The notes beneath the pieces are model-generated. The model was not told the DNA's origin. It did not search any database and saw only the letters and a list, made by a program, of their open reading frames with translations. Of a stretch of 64,000 nucleotides of DNA, positions 33,961 through 46,039 are shown in pieces; positions within the stretch are counted from its first letter, which is position 1, and every line of letters begins with the position of its first letter. A program made the position numbers and the translations under genes. Origin of the DNA: Gracilariopsis chorda (taxonomy: Eukaryota; Rhodophyta; Florideophyceae; Gracilariales; Gracilariaceae); contig NBIV01000243.1 of assembly GCA_003194525.1 (NCBI GenBank), positions 40,380 through 104,379 on the forward strand, written 5' to 3'.

Positions 33961-35370
33961 TATTTGGCGACATACATTTGATACACTGTGGATAGAGGTC
34001 CGATATTTAGCGAAGAGGATATATATATATCCGGCATAATTAAGATATAGTTTGGACAGCAGGGGGACAACTCTCGTATATTAATGATGTTCAAATTTGA
34101 TGCACCTGTTAGGGTCGGAGAGATACGATATGGGTATAACGTAATTATTGATAATACAATGCCTAAGAAGACAGCGAAGACCACAAAGATAAATTCATGA
34201 TAGGCCATGGATATTATTGTTACGAGCTCTCTACATAAATAGATGTGATTCAAATGTTCTAGTGTTACTGTATGGTACAGCTCTTGTAGCCAATTATGTT
34301 TACTTCCTCCAAACGCGTCTGGCACTCCCAACTGAGGGCGGGATGATACACTGTTTACACCCGTAACACGTAATAGAGTGCTCACCCGAATATTCTAGTG
34401 CGCGTTAGTGCGCACGTAGTATGAAACGACTTCAATATACTGGCACTCCCACTGAAAATGATCAGTGTCTTGAAACTATCCAGATTCGATACAAAATTCA
34501 TGTGTTCAATTGGTCACAGGTCCAAGCAAAACATCTCAACTCCCGCAAGCAACCCCAGTAGTATAGATTAGCAGTCCCTCGCTGTCCAAGAGAGCCCAGT
34601 ATACCGCTTCTCATTCTTTTGCATGACAAGCGTGTGCTGTCAATATCGTTCTTCCGAGTTGAGGAAAACCCACAGCAGCAGGCAGTCCATTCACACCTTT
34701 TCATCTGTAAAGCGTGGGATGTACACGTCAAGGCGTCGTCAACGCCTCCCTCGGCTTCTCCATTCTGGCATTCATTGCATGGCGCCATGGACTAAACTGC
34801 CATTAAATTATTATTGATCACATCCTACTAGCCATTCAGATCGAACTCATCCCTGAACCAATGATATCTGAGAAGAGGTCCTGCAAAACAACAACACCGG
34901 TCCTCTGGACATCCACTTAAGTTCCACGTGCAGGTTTCGATGAAACAATACTAGGTTTTGGCGTTAGTGACCTCTTCTTGAAAGATCTTGATTCATAGAA
35001 CCATTAAGTATGGATAGTGGCTTGGAGATTGTGCGAAAGGCGCAGTTGACTGCACTAGTGCCAGCGTCATTACATGAAGTGGTTGGGATCTTAACAGCGT
35101 AACCAATTGGTTCTTGAACAACAAGATAAGACGCCTGATGCCGTGTCAAATATTGTGTTGCAACGATGAGAGTCGAACGTGGCGTTTTGGATTGGCCGAA
35201 ATGACCACTTGTTGCTTTCGGGAAGGTAGAATGTAGGGAAGGATGTAGAGACAGTTTTCCACGCACTTTAGTCGATACTGCTGCTGTAGTAACAGGTAAT
35301 GCATTCGCAGATCCCACAAAACGCGCGTCAACATGTTGCTACACGACTGATAAAGACGACAAAGTAGTGT
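33961..35370. other. No gene recognised
   Basis: Includes a short AT dinucleotide run near 34021. Minus frames at 34788-34498 (Cys-rich) and 35317-34964 have no recognisable motif and were not called as genes. Confidence 0.4.
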
Positions 35371-35649
35371 GAAGCGCTAGCTGCGTTGGCCGTACATTTG
35401 ATCGGATACGAACACATTGAACACGAGCTCGCGTTCGAGAGTGATTTTGAAAGGGCCACAGAGGGCTGCGTTTTCATCTGCGTTACAGCCAAAGCTGCAC
35501 AATTTGAGGACGGCTGCAAGAAGATACGGATTCCATCACCATTGCTGACAGAAGCACCACCATTCACAGAAAGTTTTAAACAAATTTATGAGCGATTGTT
35601 CGAATTGCCCACATCCATGAGCCGTGAAGAAGAAGACCAACGGGCATGA
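35353..35649 (+). CDS. Small coding-like fragment, unknown
   Basis: A plus frame opens after a TAG near 35360 and ends at TGA 35647-35649. It reads LAALAVHLIGYEHIEHELAF, then GCVFICVTAKAAQFEDGC and a helical Glu-rich end. Composition is protein-like, but there is no good ATG and no match to a known family. It could be a last exon or a gene remnant. Confidence 0.3.
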
Positions 35650-36458
35650 AGCGGTGTCTGCGCGAGGAACACAAATTGAAGGGAAGAGACGTTGGAGTGA
35701 AACAGGGAGGGGAAGGAGAAGAGGAAGTGAGAAAAGGCTGGAGGGAGTGGATAAATGCGAAGAAATGACGCAAGAGGTATGACTTTTGCTGAGGGGGCCC
35801 AGCACCAACTGAAAGATTGTAGAGAGATTTCCTTGCGTTTGAAGGGCTAGATGGCAGACATTTTCGGTGGCGCGGTGCATTGTGCCGTGAGGATGACTCC
35901 CTCTTCAGCTCTCGTGCCAAGTTTTCATTCTATGTTTTGAAAGGCGGCTTAGTGATAGGTACTGAATCGTGTTGCTCTTCGAAGAGAAGAAAGGCAGAAT
36001 TCTGTTCGAAGAACGTGCTTGACTTGCATAAGTGTACATTTTTACATGTTATCACTCCTTCCTGCACAAGTAGAGCCCGCCCAAAACATTATGCTTTACA
36101 TTCCTATTTGCCTTGCAAAGTTACTTGTTGCAAAACCTCAAACATGATGTGTCATAAAAAAGTCACTAGATCTGTCATGAGGCAGCACATGCTGCTCTGG
36201 TTTGGATGCTGATGTTCACTTCTAAGTATTTTCCATATCTCCTGCACAGCAAATTACAGTCAAAGTGGTTGGCATTAGTTTCATTTAATGCTCCCAGACG
36301 TTCTTAGGCCTTGCCCAAGACGCTGGCCATGGAAGTTTGAGACGTTCAGAATACAAAGCCATAGCATATGTCAGACAGAATTCACCATGAATTTGGAATA
36401 ACCATTCTCAGAATCAAGATGAAGACCTCCTAAGGCATGTGCTATATGCGGAAAACAT
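35650..36458. other. No gene recognised
   Basis: Purine-rich stretch at 35690-35760, otherwise short frames only. Confidence 0.4.
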
Positions 36459-36937
36459 TCAACAACGTCCCTTAAAAATAACAGAGCCGTTATCGAATAC
36501 GCATCTCTGTACATCATTTAGAAAGTAGCGAACACCTGCATCGACAAAGTATCCAATCTTTCGATCAACACAAGATATATGCTCGAAGACGTTGTACATA
36601 CCTAGGATAGATTTTGTCTGTGTGCCTGATTTCAGTTCTGTTGAAACCGTCTCGTTTCTTTTATGCACGTGACGTCCATCCTGCCACTCGACAAGAACAA
36701 ACTTGAGAGGCGGAACCTCATTTTTCGCGCATCCAGACTTCTCGAGATAGACTCCGACTTCGTAGAGACCCAGAATGCTAACATAATAGGTTTCAGTAAC
36801 TCCTTCATCAAAATCCGATGCATAGTTTGCTGCGATTCAATGACTTCGACGAGCCACGAATCGTTTTCTAAACAATTCTCTATCTCGTCTCCGGAATCTG
36901 GAGAAAACTTCAACAGAGAAACAATGATGGGCATCAT
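36459..36937 (-). pseudogene. C-terminal domain of the CACTA-type protein, copy B
   Basis: Minus frames read YVSILGLYEVGVYLEKSG, LKFVLVEWQDG, then YNVFEHISCVDRKIGYFVD. This is the DUF4216-like arrangement that also occurs in copy A at 19384-19520. The reading frame changes once, near 36660. Confidence 0.55.
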
Positions 36938-37075
36938 GTAAAAGAGCGCGGTCGTACGCTTTAACCCATTCTATTCGAGACGAAACGCAGTCTGGAGAGA
37001 GCGTGGCTTGAATAGATTCAACGAGATCGCGTGGTATGTTTTTGTTGAAGTATTCTTCGCCATTCCAGTGAACAT

Positions 37076-38969
37076 CTACATCGACTGTTCAGTCGAACCG
37101 GAGACTTTGGCTAGCGAGCGTGAGCTAGATACCCGTTCCGTTCTGCTTGAGGAATTCTCTGTGTCGGTTTCATTACTTCGAGTTCGATACTCCTTGTCTC
37201 CAGAAAGGAACGCAGAAGAAGTGTTCCCTGTATGTGTTACCTCTCCTCTTCGAAAACCGAAAAAACGCATGCCTGTTCCAAAACTATGTTGGTATTCGTT
37301 CAAGAGATTGGTTTCAAGTAAGCAGGGGGACTTAGCGTAACGAACTAACTCTTCAATTACTCGCTTGGGAAGAAACTGCGACATATTCAACAACGGACCA
37401 TTCTTCTGCAACATTTCAGGCAGGTGTATGAAATCATGAGATGTCGGTGTGAAAACAAAAGAATGGTTCTCGTTGGGAACAAAATTCCGTGTGTAAAGAG
37501 CATGGAGCTTCTGAACAAGCAAAGTGATAACTGAAGGTGAGTCTGACCAAGGCGTATGATCCAGCACCATAAACAAAACCCTGCGCATAGTGATCCACAT
37601 ATGAAGCATAGAACGATTGCAACATGACTTTGACAAAAATTGGAATGGCGTAGTAGAGTGCGAACACTTTCATCGTTTCGGCCTTATAGGAAGAATAATT
37701 ATCAAAGGAAAGCGGGTACCGGCCCCAGTCAGTTGAAAATCCAGACAAGCAAGCACCAACAGAGCTGTTGATCTGCAGTACTTCATAATCAGGTATTACA
37801 AAACAAGATGTACATCATAGGTTTTCGTGCATTACAAACGTCAGACGTATCATCATAGAAACCAATTCGCTGAAGCACAGGTGCATAGTGTCATACGGAA
37901 AGGCTTGCCCGAAATCAGAAATAACGCGAGCTATTAACGGTTTTCGCTTGATTCCTGTGGTCCGCATAATCCTTAGACTTGAACCACAATCACTTTTGTT
38001 GTGAGCAATACGAAGGTTCTCCCACACGTTTCTTATCGAATCGTTCGTAAGCAGATTTGGATACTCCAAGTTAATCCACCCGTAGTACTCATCCATCCTA
38101 ATTGCACGGCGTCGACTTCGCCTACCACCACACGGCATAGGAGCTCCGCTGGTGCGTTCCCTACTGCAGTATCGACAGCATCTTTTCCCTTGATGTCCAA
38201 CGAACCCGCCAAGCTTCGTGGCAGCAGGCCAGTCTGCTACCACAAAGACTACAAAGACATAAACTCTTCTCACAAGACCATCCCAACAAATCATACCCAC
38301 ACCACGTTCTAACCGTTCCAAGTCGTTGAAAATGGGCTGAAAAAAAGTTCCAAAGTAATCTCCGTCATTAGAACCGTGTACGATAGCTGGGATAAGAACA
38401 TTGGATCGTTCGAATCTCAGAGAGACATCTAGATTCAAAAGAGAGAACATAATTGGCCAGCAGGATCGATTTGTGGACGCACTACGCTGTCTTATCTCCA
38501 CACCGTCTGTACTTATTGAAATGAATATGTAAAGTGGTTTTTCTTCATCCTATAAAAGAAGTCTTTCTTTATATTGTGTACTAAACTAACATCCATCACA
38601 TTAGTCAAACGTATGAGAGGTATGGCCAGTCTGCATGGCGTGCCGAGCTCTTCGACATCCTTCAATGAGTTCACGAACAGAATCCTTTTCCATGCACATT
38701 GCTCGGGAGAGTTGTGTCGGGTACACGTACTTAAAATGATTGACGATGCCAAGAGGTTTCAGGCAACCATGAACAATACAGTTTTGGACATGCTTAAATT
38801 GACCCGTTGCAGCCATGTGTCCGTCAGGACAGACTTTGGTAGACTGCAGCTCAAGTCCAGTTCGCAATACCATGTAGCATTTCATACTATCATACGTGAG
38901 GTTTCCGTCTCCATGCGTTAAGCAAAACACTTTCCGAGATTCACTACGAAAGCACTCACTATACTGCAA
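37076..38969 (-). pseudogene. Tnp2-like transposase, copy B
   Basis: 38969-38601 carries a Cys/His module (CPDGHMAAT, then C-x4-C). 38501-37815 is a 228-codon core: NRSCWPIMFSLLNLDVSLRF, FFQPIFNDLERLERG, VVADWPAATKL, CCRYC and finally FPYDTMHLCF, the DPMH-type box with Pro changed to Thr. 37636-37076 holds FTPTSHDFIHLPEMLQ and NMSQFLPKRV, the DUF4218-like part, then a Ser/Glu-rich tail. Three frame changes interrupt it. In the Tnp2 family the core catalyses transposon excision and insertion. Copy A matches each block. Confidence 0.75.
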
Positions 38970-39721
38970 GACATCATATAGCGCTACTAAATCACGTGCT
39001 TCGCTTTCCGGTCGAGGAATGCAACCGAATATATTTTCCCAAATTAGATGTACACGCTCAAATGCAGCCGTCTCGTGTCCTCGTGGATCTTTCAGAGAGC
39101 TTGGAAAGTCTAGAAGAGGAATTAAATGGCTGTAACGGTTGGCGGGATGGTTTGCTCAATAATTCTAGACTTTAGCAGTTATTTGTGGTGTTCGGATAAC
39201 GCTTTTTGTCTCTTTGCGACGTGAAGGAGAGGAACTGTTTGGTTGAATTTGTTGCCAGAATGGAAGCTTTTGTCTCTTCCGCGGTCTAGTGTGACATTCC
39301 TCAACTGAATTCAAGTCTTCATCACTGTTATCAAAAGCAGAGAATGGGACATAACTGGTTCGTATGGGGAATCTTTCCATGTCTTTGAGCCCTTCCGATT
39401 GAAGGTGGGGGGAGCTAAACAGCAATGAACGTGAGTAAGACGATAAAGTACGTGAGGAAACCATGATTGTTGAGACTTTGGAGTTGAATACGTGCAAACA
39501 CAGATCACAGATGAAAATGTAGAAGATTGATTCTCTGCATATACTAAAATCGTGACAGATAGCCTGTCTTCCTAAGCGAAAAGTAGTTCAAGATTTCGTT
39601 CCGAAAGAAAGGTAAACCTGCAACAGTCCACCTGTCTGGGTTCTGAACACCCTTCCAGCGCGGGACATCTCTTCTGCTACACCAAAGACGCTGTACTAGA
39701 AAGGTTCTTCAGTCCGATCCT

Positions 39722-41052
39722 TTGGATTCACTTCTTTCACTTGCTCCATTGACATCCTCATTTCATCTAATCCATGAACTGAGGATGGCACAGCCACGCC
39801 AGAACCCGTCGTGCCGAGTTGGAAGGATCTCTGTTTCAACTGAAGTACGTATCCATAAAAACGCTGGAGAGCTGGCTTACCCATGTGCATCGATCCGGCC
39901 CCTCAAGAATGGGGCAGGAAGTCAACGGTCTGCGGCTGAAATATTCAATCTTGCACATGCTGCATGGAAGAACCTGTCCTACGACTCCTCTTACATTATT
40001 ATATCGAACAAAAGAGCTCGCCGAATCTGCCTGCAAATCCGAAAAGCTCTGTACAGCGGTGGCTCTGAAGACGAATGGACAATTCACAAAGGTAAGCTCA
40101 GCTACGAGGAGGCTGACACACGTTACTACAGGAAAATGCAAGGGCATCGTAGAAAGCTCAACGCTACATTCACTTTCTTGCAGATGGCTGAGGTCTAGTG
40201 GGCAGCCGATCTTTTCAATCAAGATGTTTTCAAAACCGACAAGACGTACAAGAAGGCCTCAGAGGATTGGGTGCATCCCAGCAAACGTTACCAGCAGAAG
40301 CCTAAGGAATGAGCAAAGGTGTTTGAACGCCATAATATCTGGTGTGAGACACGTGAAGATGCAACTGAGAGCATAAAACATCTTGAAAAGCATATTGAGC
40401 GTCCAGAAATTGAAGGTGATAGACCGCTGCTCACAGTGGAGAATCTGAGGCAGCCGTCTAAATTTCATTTGAAAGCATCAAAAACCAAAGAATCTGACAA
40501 AGACACAGTCGATGAAGAGACTGTTGGCCTGCCAGATTCTGATGAAAGTGACGGTGAGATAGTGCCGGTGTTTCAAACACAAGTAATAGGCTGCAGGAAG
40601 GATTCCAAGCGCAAGGCAGATCTCATAGATGACAAGTTGGTGATGAAGATATCACCCCAATGCATCCCATGGCTGGGAACTTTCATCAAAAGAATGAAAT
40701 TTCTACACCGGGTCTTCTGACCGAAGATGGAATTACCCCTGTGTACAGCAGAGAAAGAAAGCAGCACATGAGAAGGAAAAACGTAGCAAGCAAGTTCGGA
40801 GGTAGAGTGCGAGGCATCGAAGAAGGCACAAATCAGAAATGCAAGAAGAAACGCCGAATGGTTCCAAACAATGAATGCAATCTCGATGGCTGCACTTTGC
40901 CAGGTCCAACCGCACAAAACTGCCAACTATGTCATACTCCGATGCATAATCTTTGCAGCATGCGCGTCTTTGGCGAAACGTACACGGATTGGCAATGTTT
41001 GTGCTCTCTAACATGCGTTGCTTGCCGAATGCCTCAGCTGACTACCGAGTGA
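39722..41052 (+). pseudogene. Unknown gene with a Cys/His-rich C-terminus
   Basis: A plus frame runs 39722-40720 with only two stops (40196-40198 and near 40309), then shifts to the frame ending at 41052. Features: a helical charged N-terminal half (SYEEADTRYYRKMQGHRRKL), a WCETREDATESIKHLEKHIE segment, an acidic Asp/Glu/Ser tract, a Lys/Arg-rich patch (KCKKKRRM) and a C-terminal cluster C-x4-C-x9-C-x2-C-x4-H-x2-C followed by more cysteines. A cysteine-rich end of this kind is seen in several transposases, such as piggyBac, but no DDE core was found, so no family is assigned. It lies head-to-head with CACTA copy B. Confidence 0.45.
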
Positions 41053-42282
41053 GGACCAAACATCCCAATTCGTACTTCAATAATTTCGTAGCATAACGTA
41101 CAGCGTGTAAAATCCCATGTATCAGTGTCATTCATGTTAAAGATTCCATTCTCATTAATATCATGATGTAGATATCCCTTCATTGTTTGGAGCAGATGAG
41201 TTCTCGTCCGAGCGAAGAAAATCGGCAAACCTGAACAAGCAGTTCGAATGGTAATAAATAGGCGTCCGAGTGATGGTAGGGAAGAAATCCAAAACGAAAT
41301 CAACCTTACGGTTGCAGTACATGAACCCAATCATGTAAAAATTTTCTGGTAGAGCTAGAAGAAGAAAGGGAAGGAGACGGGAGAAGAAAAAAAAACGAGA
41401 ATGCGAACTTTCAGCCGCAGAAACATTGCACGTCGTCAGGAAATACCCATCGTTGTCAAAATCGGAACCATCTTTACCGCGGGTGTATCAAGCGGTACAT
41501 TTTCTGGTTTGGCCGTCTCCTACAGAAATTTAACTTGGATGCAAACTTCTCTTTTTCAAAGCACCCCGCGGTGACTAGTGATTCCGCTAGTTATCATCAG
41601 TTTGATGGAGTCCGGTCTATGTACGATTCCAAAAGCACGTATTTGGATGCATGTTAGAAGTGAATAGAGTCTTGGCGGTAGGCCCGCTGGCTAGGTGGTG
41701 CTGCTGGAGTCTTGATGCACGACAGAAGAGGCAGTGATAGCGGTGACGGTTTTCAAGACATAAAGCCTGCTGTTCGAACATTTGGACGAGTCGTACCAGC
41801 GTCGGTTGTTGCATGGCACTGAGAACGGAGCGGGTGGAGAGAATTAGAAACAACGGTGGCAATGTAATTCAACTGCGGCTGCAATTTGTAGGGCGGATCA
41901 TGAGTTAAGCCGAGAGGAAGCATGTGCTGTTGCCAATGCACTTCGGCTTATGGGAAGAAATGCATCAAAACGTTCAAGGGGGTGTGCGTGGTGAACAGCG
42001 GGATGAGAAATGCGTTCTGGGAGATGCAAAAGGCCTTGGCGTTGAAAACGAACGAGAGTTCATGGTCTGTTCTCCTCATGACGACATATGGTGCAAAATA
42101 TATTAGGGTATTTGGGCAAACAAGTATATTTGCGAAAAGCGTAGGCGCGCCGCCAATCCAGCGTCCAGGCTCACCTGGTCCACCGGGCCCAGCGCATTTT
42201 CCCAGACCATCTACAAACGTACACGAGGTTCCTTGACGCCAAAAGTCAGAAATAATCACCGTATTTATCCAATGTGATTCTG
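41053..42282. other. No gene recognised
   Basis: Short frames in both strands. A plus frame at 41922-42236 ends in a Gly/Pro-rich stretch (PGSPGPPGPAHF) but shows no other motif. Confidence 0.35.
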
Positions 42283-42711
42283 AAACCCATGTGCGATCAC
42301 TCGTGTTTCATTTGAGTATAATATCACTCGCATCTCTAAGCTGTACAACCCGGCACAGGCTCGTTTCGGTCGTGATTTCTTTTCCATCGACCAGCTTATA
42401 GCTCCTGGAGTAACGTACGTCCTTTCATTATTGTATCTAGGCCTCACAGCGTATGTAAAGAAGCGCTATCCCGAGGATGCTGTTCACACTGCGATTAGTA
42501 CACATGTCGATCATGTGCCAGGCACAGTGATCAAAACGACGATCTACAATTTGAGCAAAGCACATGCATTGTTATCGATGGACGGTGGGTGATAGTGGGA
42601 GCAATCGGCAGTGACAGATACAGCGGAGAGGTGTATGCATACAAAATAGTGACAGAATCGGGTGATCCGCCTTCTCATTATTTTGCGACGCAAAAACGTA
42701 CGTCGTAAGGA
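42283..42711 (+). pseudogene. Coding-like segment, unknown
   Basis: Without a start codon, the plus frame after the TGA near 42280 is open to TGA 42590-42592 (RFGRDFFSIDQLIAPG, then AYVKKRYPEDAVHTAI). A second frame overlapping its end is open to about 42709 (FEQSTCIVIDGRWVIVGAIG, then DRYSGEVYAYKIVTESGD). The change of frame suggests one decayed protein. The FSIDQ-then-Y-G-V-Y layout vaguely recalls DDE transposases of the piggyBac type, but this is weak. Confidence 0.3.
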
Positions 42712-45700
42712 CACGAAAATGCGTACAGAATGATATGCGTGAGTTAAGAGTGGTGGGAAATGGATTTGTGTTTCATGCGCTATGCGAAAGGATGGTTTGC
42801 GGCTTGTCTTCGGAACACCTGGACAAAGAGTTTACGCAGTCATGATGTCCACCCAAAAGAAGTTGAGACTGGGAATGTCGGCTACAGCATTTCCAAGACA
42901 ATGAAAGGAATCTAGAAAAACCCTCGAGATAAGCACAGCCTGACTCTTTTTTAGCCCAACTTACTGACCTAGTTCCTAGTTCTCTCCATCTTAACATATT
43001 GCGATTGGAGAACCTTAACGATTCAGGAAAAACTTCTGCCAAACTGCTCATTTAAAGATGTTACTGGCGGTATTCAACACAATAGAGCGTTTGAAATTAA
43101 CTCACGCGTTCTTTTTATCTGTCCAACGGAGCCTCGACATTTTTTGCAACACATACTCCGTGTTGTGTTCCATCCATTTCACATAGTCCGCAGCATCTGC
43201 GCCTTTTCTTCTTTGAGACTTTTGAAGATTCTCTTCACTACATCTCGCCAATGAAACATGATCCAGAGTTGAACTACGCAGTGCACGTACTCGTCCAAGC
43301 ATGGTTTTATCGGCAACATGAAGCACTCGGTATCTAAAAGCATTGATGATCTCAATGTCCTTCACCAGTTGTAGCTATCATCCAGAAATTGTGATGCACA
43401 CAAAAGTTCCACAGTGAGTTCTATTCGAGGCATATCGGTGCCAAGACTAATCTTTCTTGCGTCACACCGCAAGAAAGCGAGCCCTACATGACCTTTGAAT
43501 ATGTCTAGGATCAAGTTTGTCGGCCTAAGTGTCTTAGAATCCAAGCAAAGAGCGTGCTATGCCAGGAATGGCAGTTTTGGCAATGATTTGAGTCCAGTAC
43601 AGAGCCAATGGTGGCCATTCGAAACGGGTCCTATAATGCGAAGATAGAGTTGGGGCATGGGCGCTGACTGGATTTGCTCTGAGAGAGCCGGGCACGCCAG
43701 CAAGACTGGGGAAAAAAGTCCGAGAAAGAGAGAGGGAGCATATGGCGACAGGAAGATTGAAGATGGTAGCGAGGAAGATGGGTGGCGACGCGCCAGTGAA
43801 CCTCATGAATGGAGGCGGGAAACAGCAAAAGATCGTGTAGATTGAGGAAGAACGGGATGCGAAGGAGTCACAGAAGGAAAGTGAATTGTCTTTGAATCGG
43901 TGGAAGACAACGCCGGCAGAAGCAGAACTGCTCACATGTGACGCGAAACAAAAAGCGAGTGCTCCGCTGGCATCGAGGCACAAACGGTGCATGCTGCGTC
44001 ATGCATCGGTGCCGTGTGTGGTGCAAGCAACGCAAGAGAGAGAAGGGCGAGTGGCAACACGTGTAAAACTGGTCCGAGCGCTGAACATACGTTGTGCGCA
44101 GCGCAAACGTTGGCAGCGAGGCGTGCCGTGGTGCGATGTTGCACGCGCGAAGGTACAGGGGCCAACGGTACCAAAGGTAGCTACCATAAAGCCCGTGTTA
44201 TGAATAAAATTTTCAGTACTTCGTGTCGAACAATGTCTGAGCACAATGCCATATATTTATTAGTAGGTCCTCCTGACAGAAGATATACAAACGTATACTT
44301 AACATTATTTACTTGATAATGGCTTAAATAGATCGTCAAAGTGTAATAGATTTTTGTAGCACTTGGCCTCATATAAGCTGCTGGTTTTGGAATATACGAG
44401 CAGACGTTACAAAACGTGCCGGGAATATCCCGGCATTGCAGTCGTAGAGTAGTGACGGCTACGCCCTGTTCGTCTACAGGCTGATGAACCACAAGTTTGG
44501 GACGACCACACCCCTTCCGTACATTTCAAAAATATCAAAACGGGGCAACATCTGAAAAATCATTTTATCCAGTATCACCCAAGCCTCGAACCCGTGGCCC
44601 CCACAGTCGGCTCAACGGCAGTTTGCTGATCAACAGCTGCACTATAGGCCTCTGTATCATGCGATGGTCATAGCTACCTGACTGGCCAGTGCTTTATTTA
44701 TATTAGTTTCAAGATGGTGAAGTGCACAGGCTTTCCTGGAAGTCGATGATCCGATAGGTCACAACCAGGTAGGAGGGAAGCTTGGCTCCTACCCTTCGTA
44801 GCCACGGTCTGCTCTTTGTCACAATTATCCATGACAGTTTATGATGCTCCGGCTTTTGGGTAGCTTGTACCACGCTATAAGTTTATCAACCATACCCCTC
44901 TTCACACTCGTCTCGATTACGGTCATAGCTTGACACAGCTTTGCACGTGACACAAGCTCTCCGCAACCGTGTCGAAGTTAGATGGGGACAAATCATTTGA
45001 CCTAAAACTCTTCTGCCATACAAGGCTGGTGTATTGGCGGCCATGGAAACAACGTATGGACATGGGGCAGGGCCAAAAACCATCACCTCGGCCGAGCGTT
45101 TGCTGACACAGACGAACAAGTCCTAGAAATGGTTTGGTTCAAATGCGTCCCGGTAAGAAAAGCTGCTTGTGGTCCTACTGCAGTGTTCTGGCTGGCGATC
45201 GCTGGTTCGTGTTATTTTACAATCAGTAGGGATAAATTGGTTTGGGAGATCGGGTGAAATGCCTGTCATGGGGTGTAGGGGATACTGAAATGCACATAAT
45301 CTACGGTTACAGGACAGTTGCCTCTCAGAATCTGTCGCCGTCATTGCAAGAATGCCATATTTCACATTCGGAGGAAGAGCTCGGGACTTCGGATAAGGCG
45401 TCGAGCTTACGACAATTCCCAGTTCGTGGCGGGAGCTAGTATGATTCAAGGTCTAAGTTGATCGAAAAAGTGGTGTCTCATCACCCTTAACATTTAAATC
45501 GCATGATCAGTCCCCCCGAGGTTCCCTGACACCCCATGTCTATGAGTTCGGCCGCAGTAACTGCTATCATTATCAACTTCACAGATGATCCTAGTCCATA
45601 TTTCTGCCTTTAGGGGGACTTTTCACATGTGCGCTGTTGCTTGCTCAATCTTTGGATTCCCAGTGAAGGCTGCGAATCTGCGGTAGATAACGCTGGACTG

Positions 45701-46039
45701 GCGTTGCGAGGCTGCGCATCAAAAACTTGTTCCCCTCAAACCATAACGGACTAAGTAAAATAAGTTCATAACAATTTCGATGCCTCTGAAACTCGAATAC
45801 CCCAAAAAAAGTATTGTATTTAAGGAGATGTCAATCCGCACCTAACGCTTTCAAGATTCCCCCATCTTTGCAGTGATGTTGTGTCATACATTTTGCTTCT
45901 ATCTGAACCAGTCATTGCCTAACTAAAGCTCAGTATCGAAATATGTCCATGATCTCGTGTACAATGCCCTATTGTCCATGACCTCTAGTTATACATCAAT
46001 GTTCCAGACCACGCCAATAGTTCTATATACGAATTGTAG
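42712..46039. other. Region without a supported gene
   Basis: Minus frames at 43365-43102 (YRVLHVADKTMLGRVRALRS) and 43544-43362 are protein-like but unassigned. 43640-44200 is GC-rich with Arg/Ala-rich or Ser/Phe-rich low-complexity frames on both strands. 44200-46039 shows only short frames. No repeats or RNA genes were seen. Confidence 0.4.

Larger units (their letters stand above)
36459..39497 (-). mobile_element. CACTA/EnSpm-like element, copy B (Tnp2-type transposase)
   Basis: Minus-strand counterpart of copy A (16384-19815), with blocks in the same order. It includes an N-terminal 110-codon frame (39497-39165) with a basic RPRKRQKL signal that has no clear equivalent in A. No terminal inverted repeat was found. 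Copy B is the better preserved copy. Confidence 0.7.

Noticed and set aside
35536-35920. Minus ORFs of 114 codons with Leu/Pro/Ser runs
   Set aside because: Low-complexity reading of a purine-rich plus strand, with no motif.
42134-42210. Collagen-like PGSPGPPGP segment
   Set aside because: Too short and isolated to call a collagen-type protein.
43534-43992. Minus ORF of 152 codons, Ser/Phe/Ala-rich
   Set aside because: Compositional artefact of a GC-rich stretch. Both strands are open in several frames and none has a motif.
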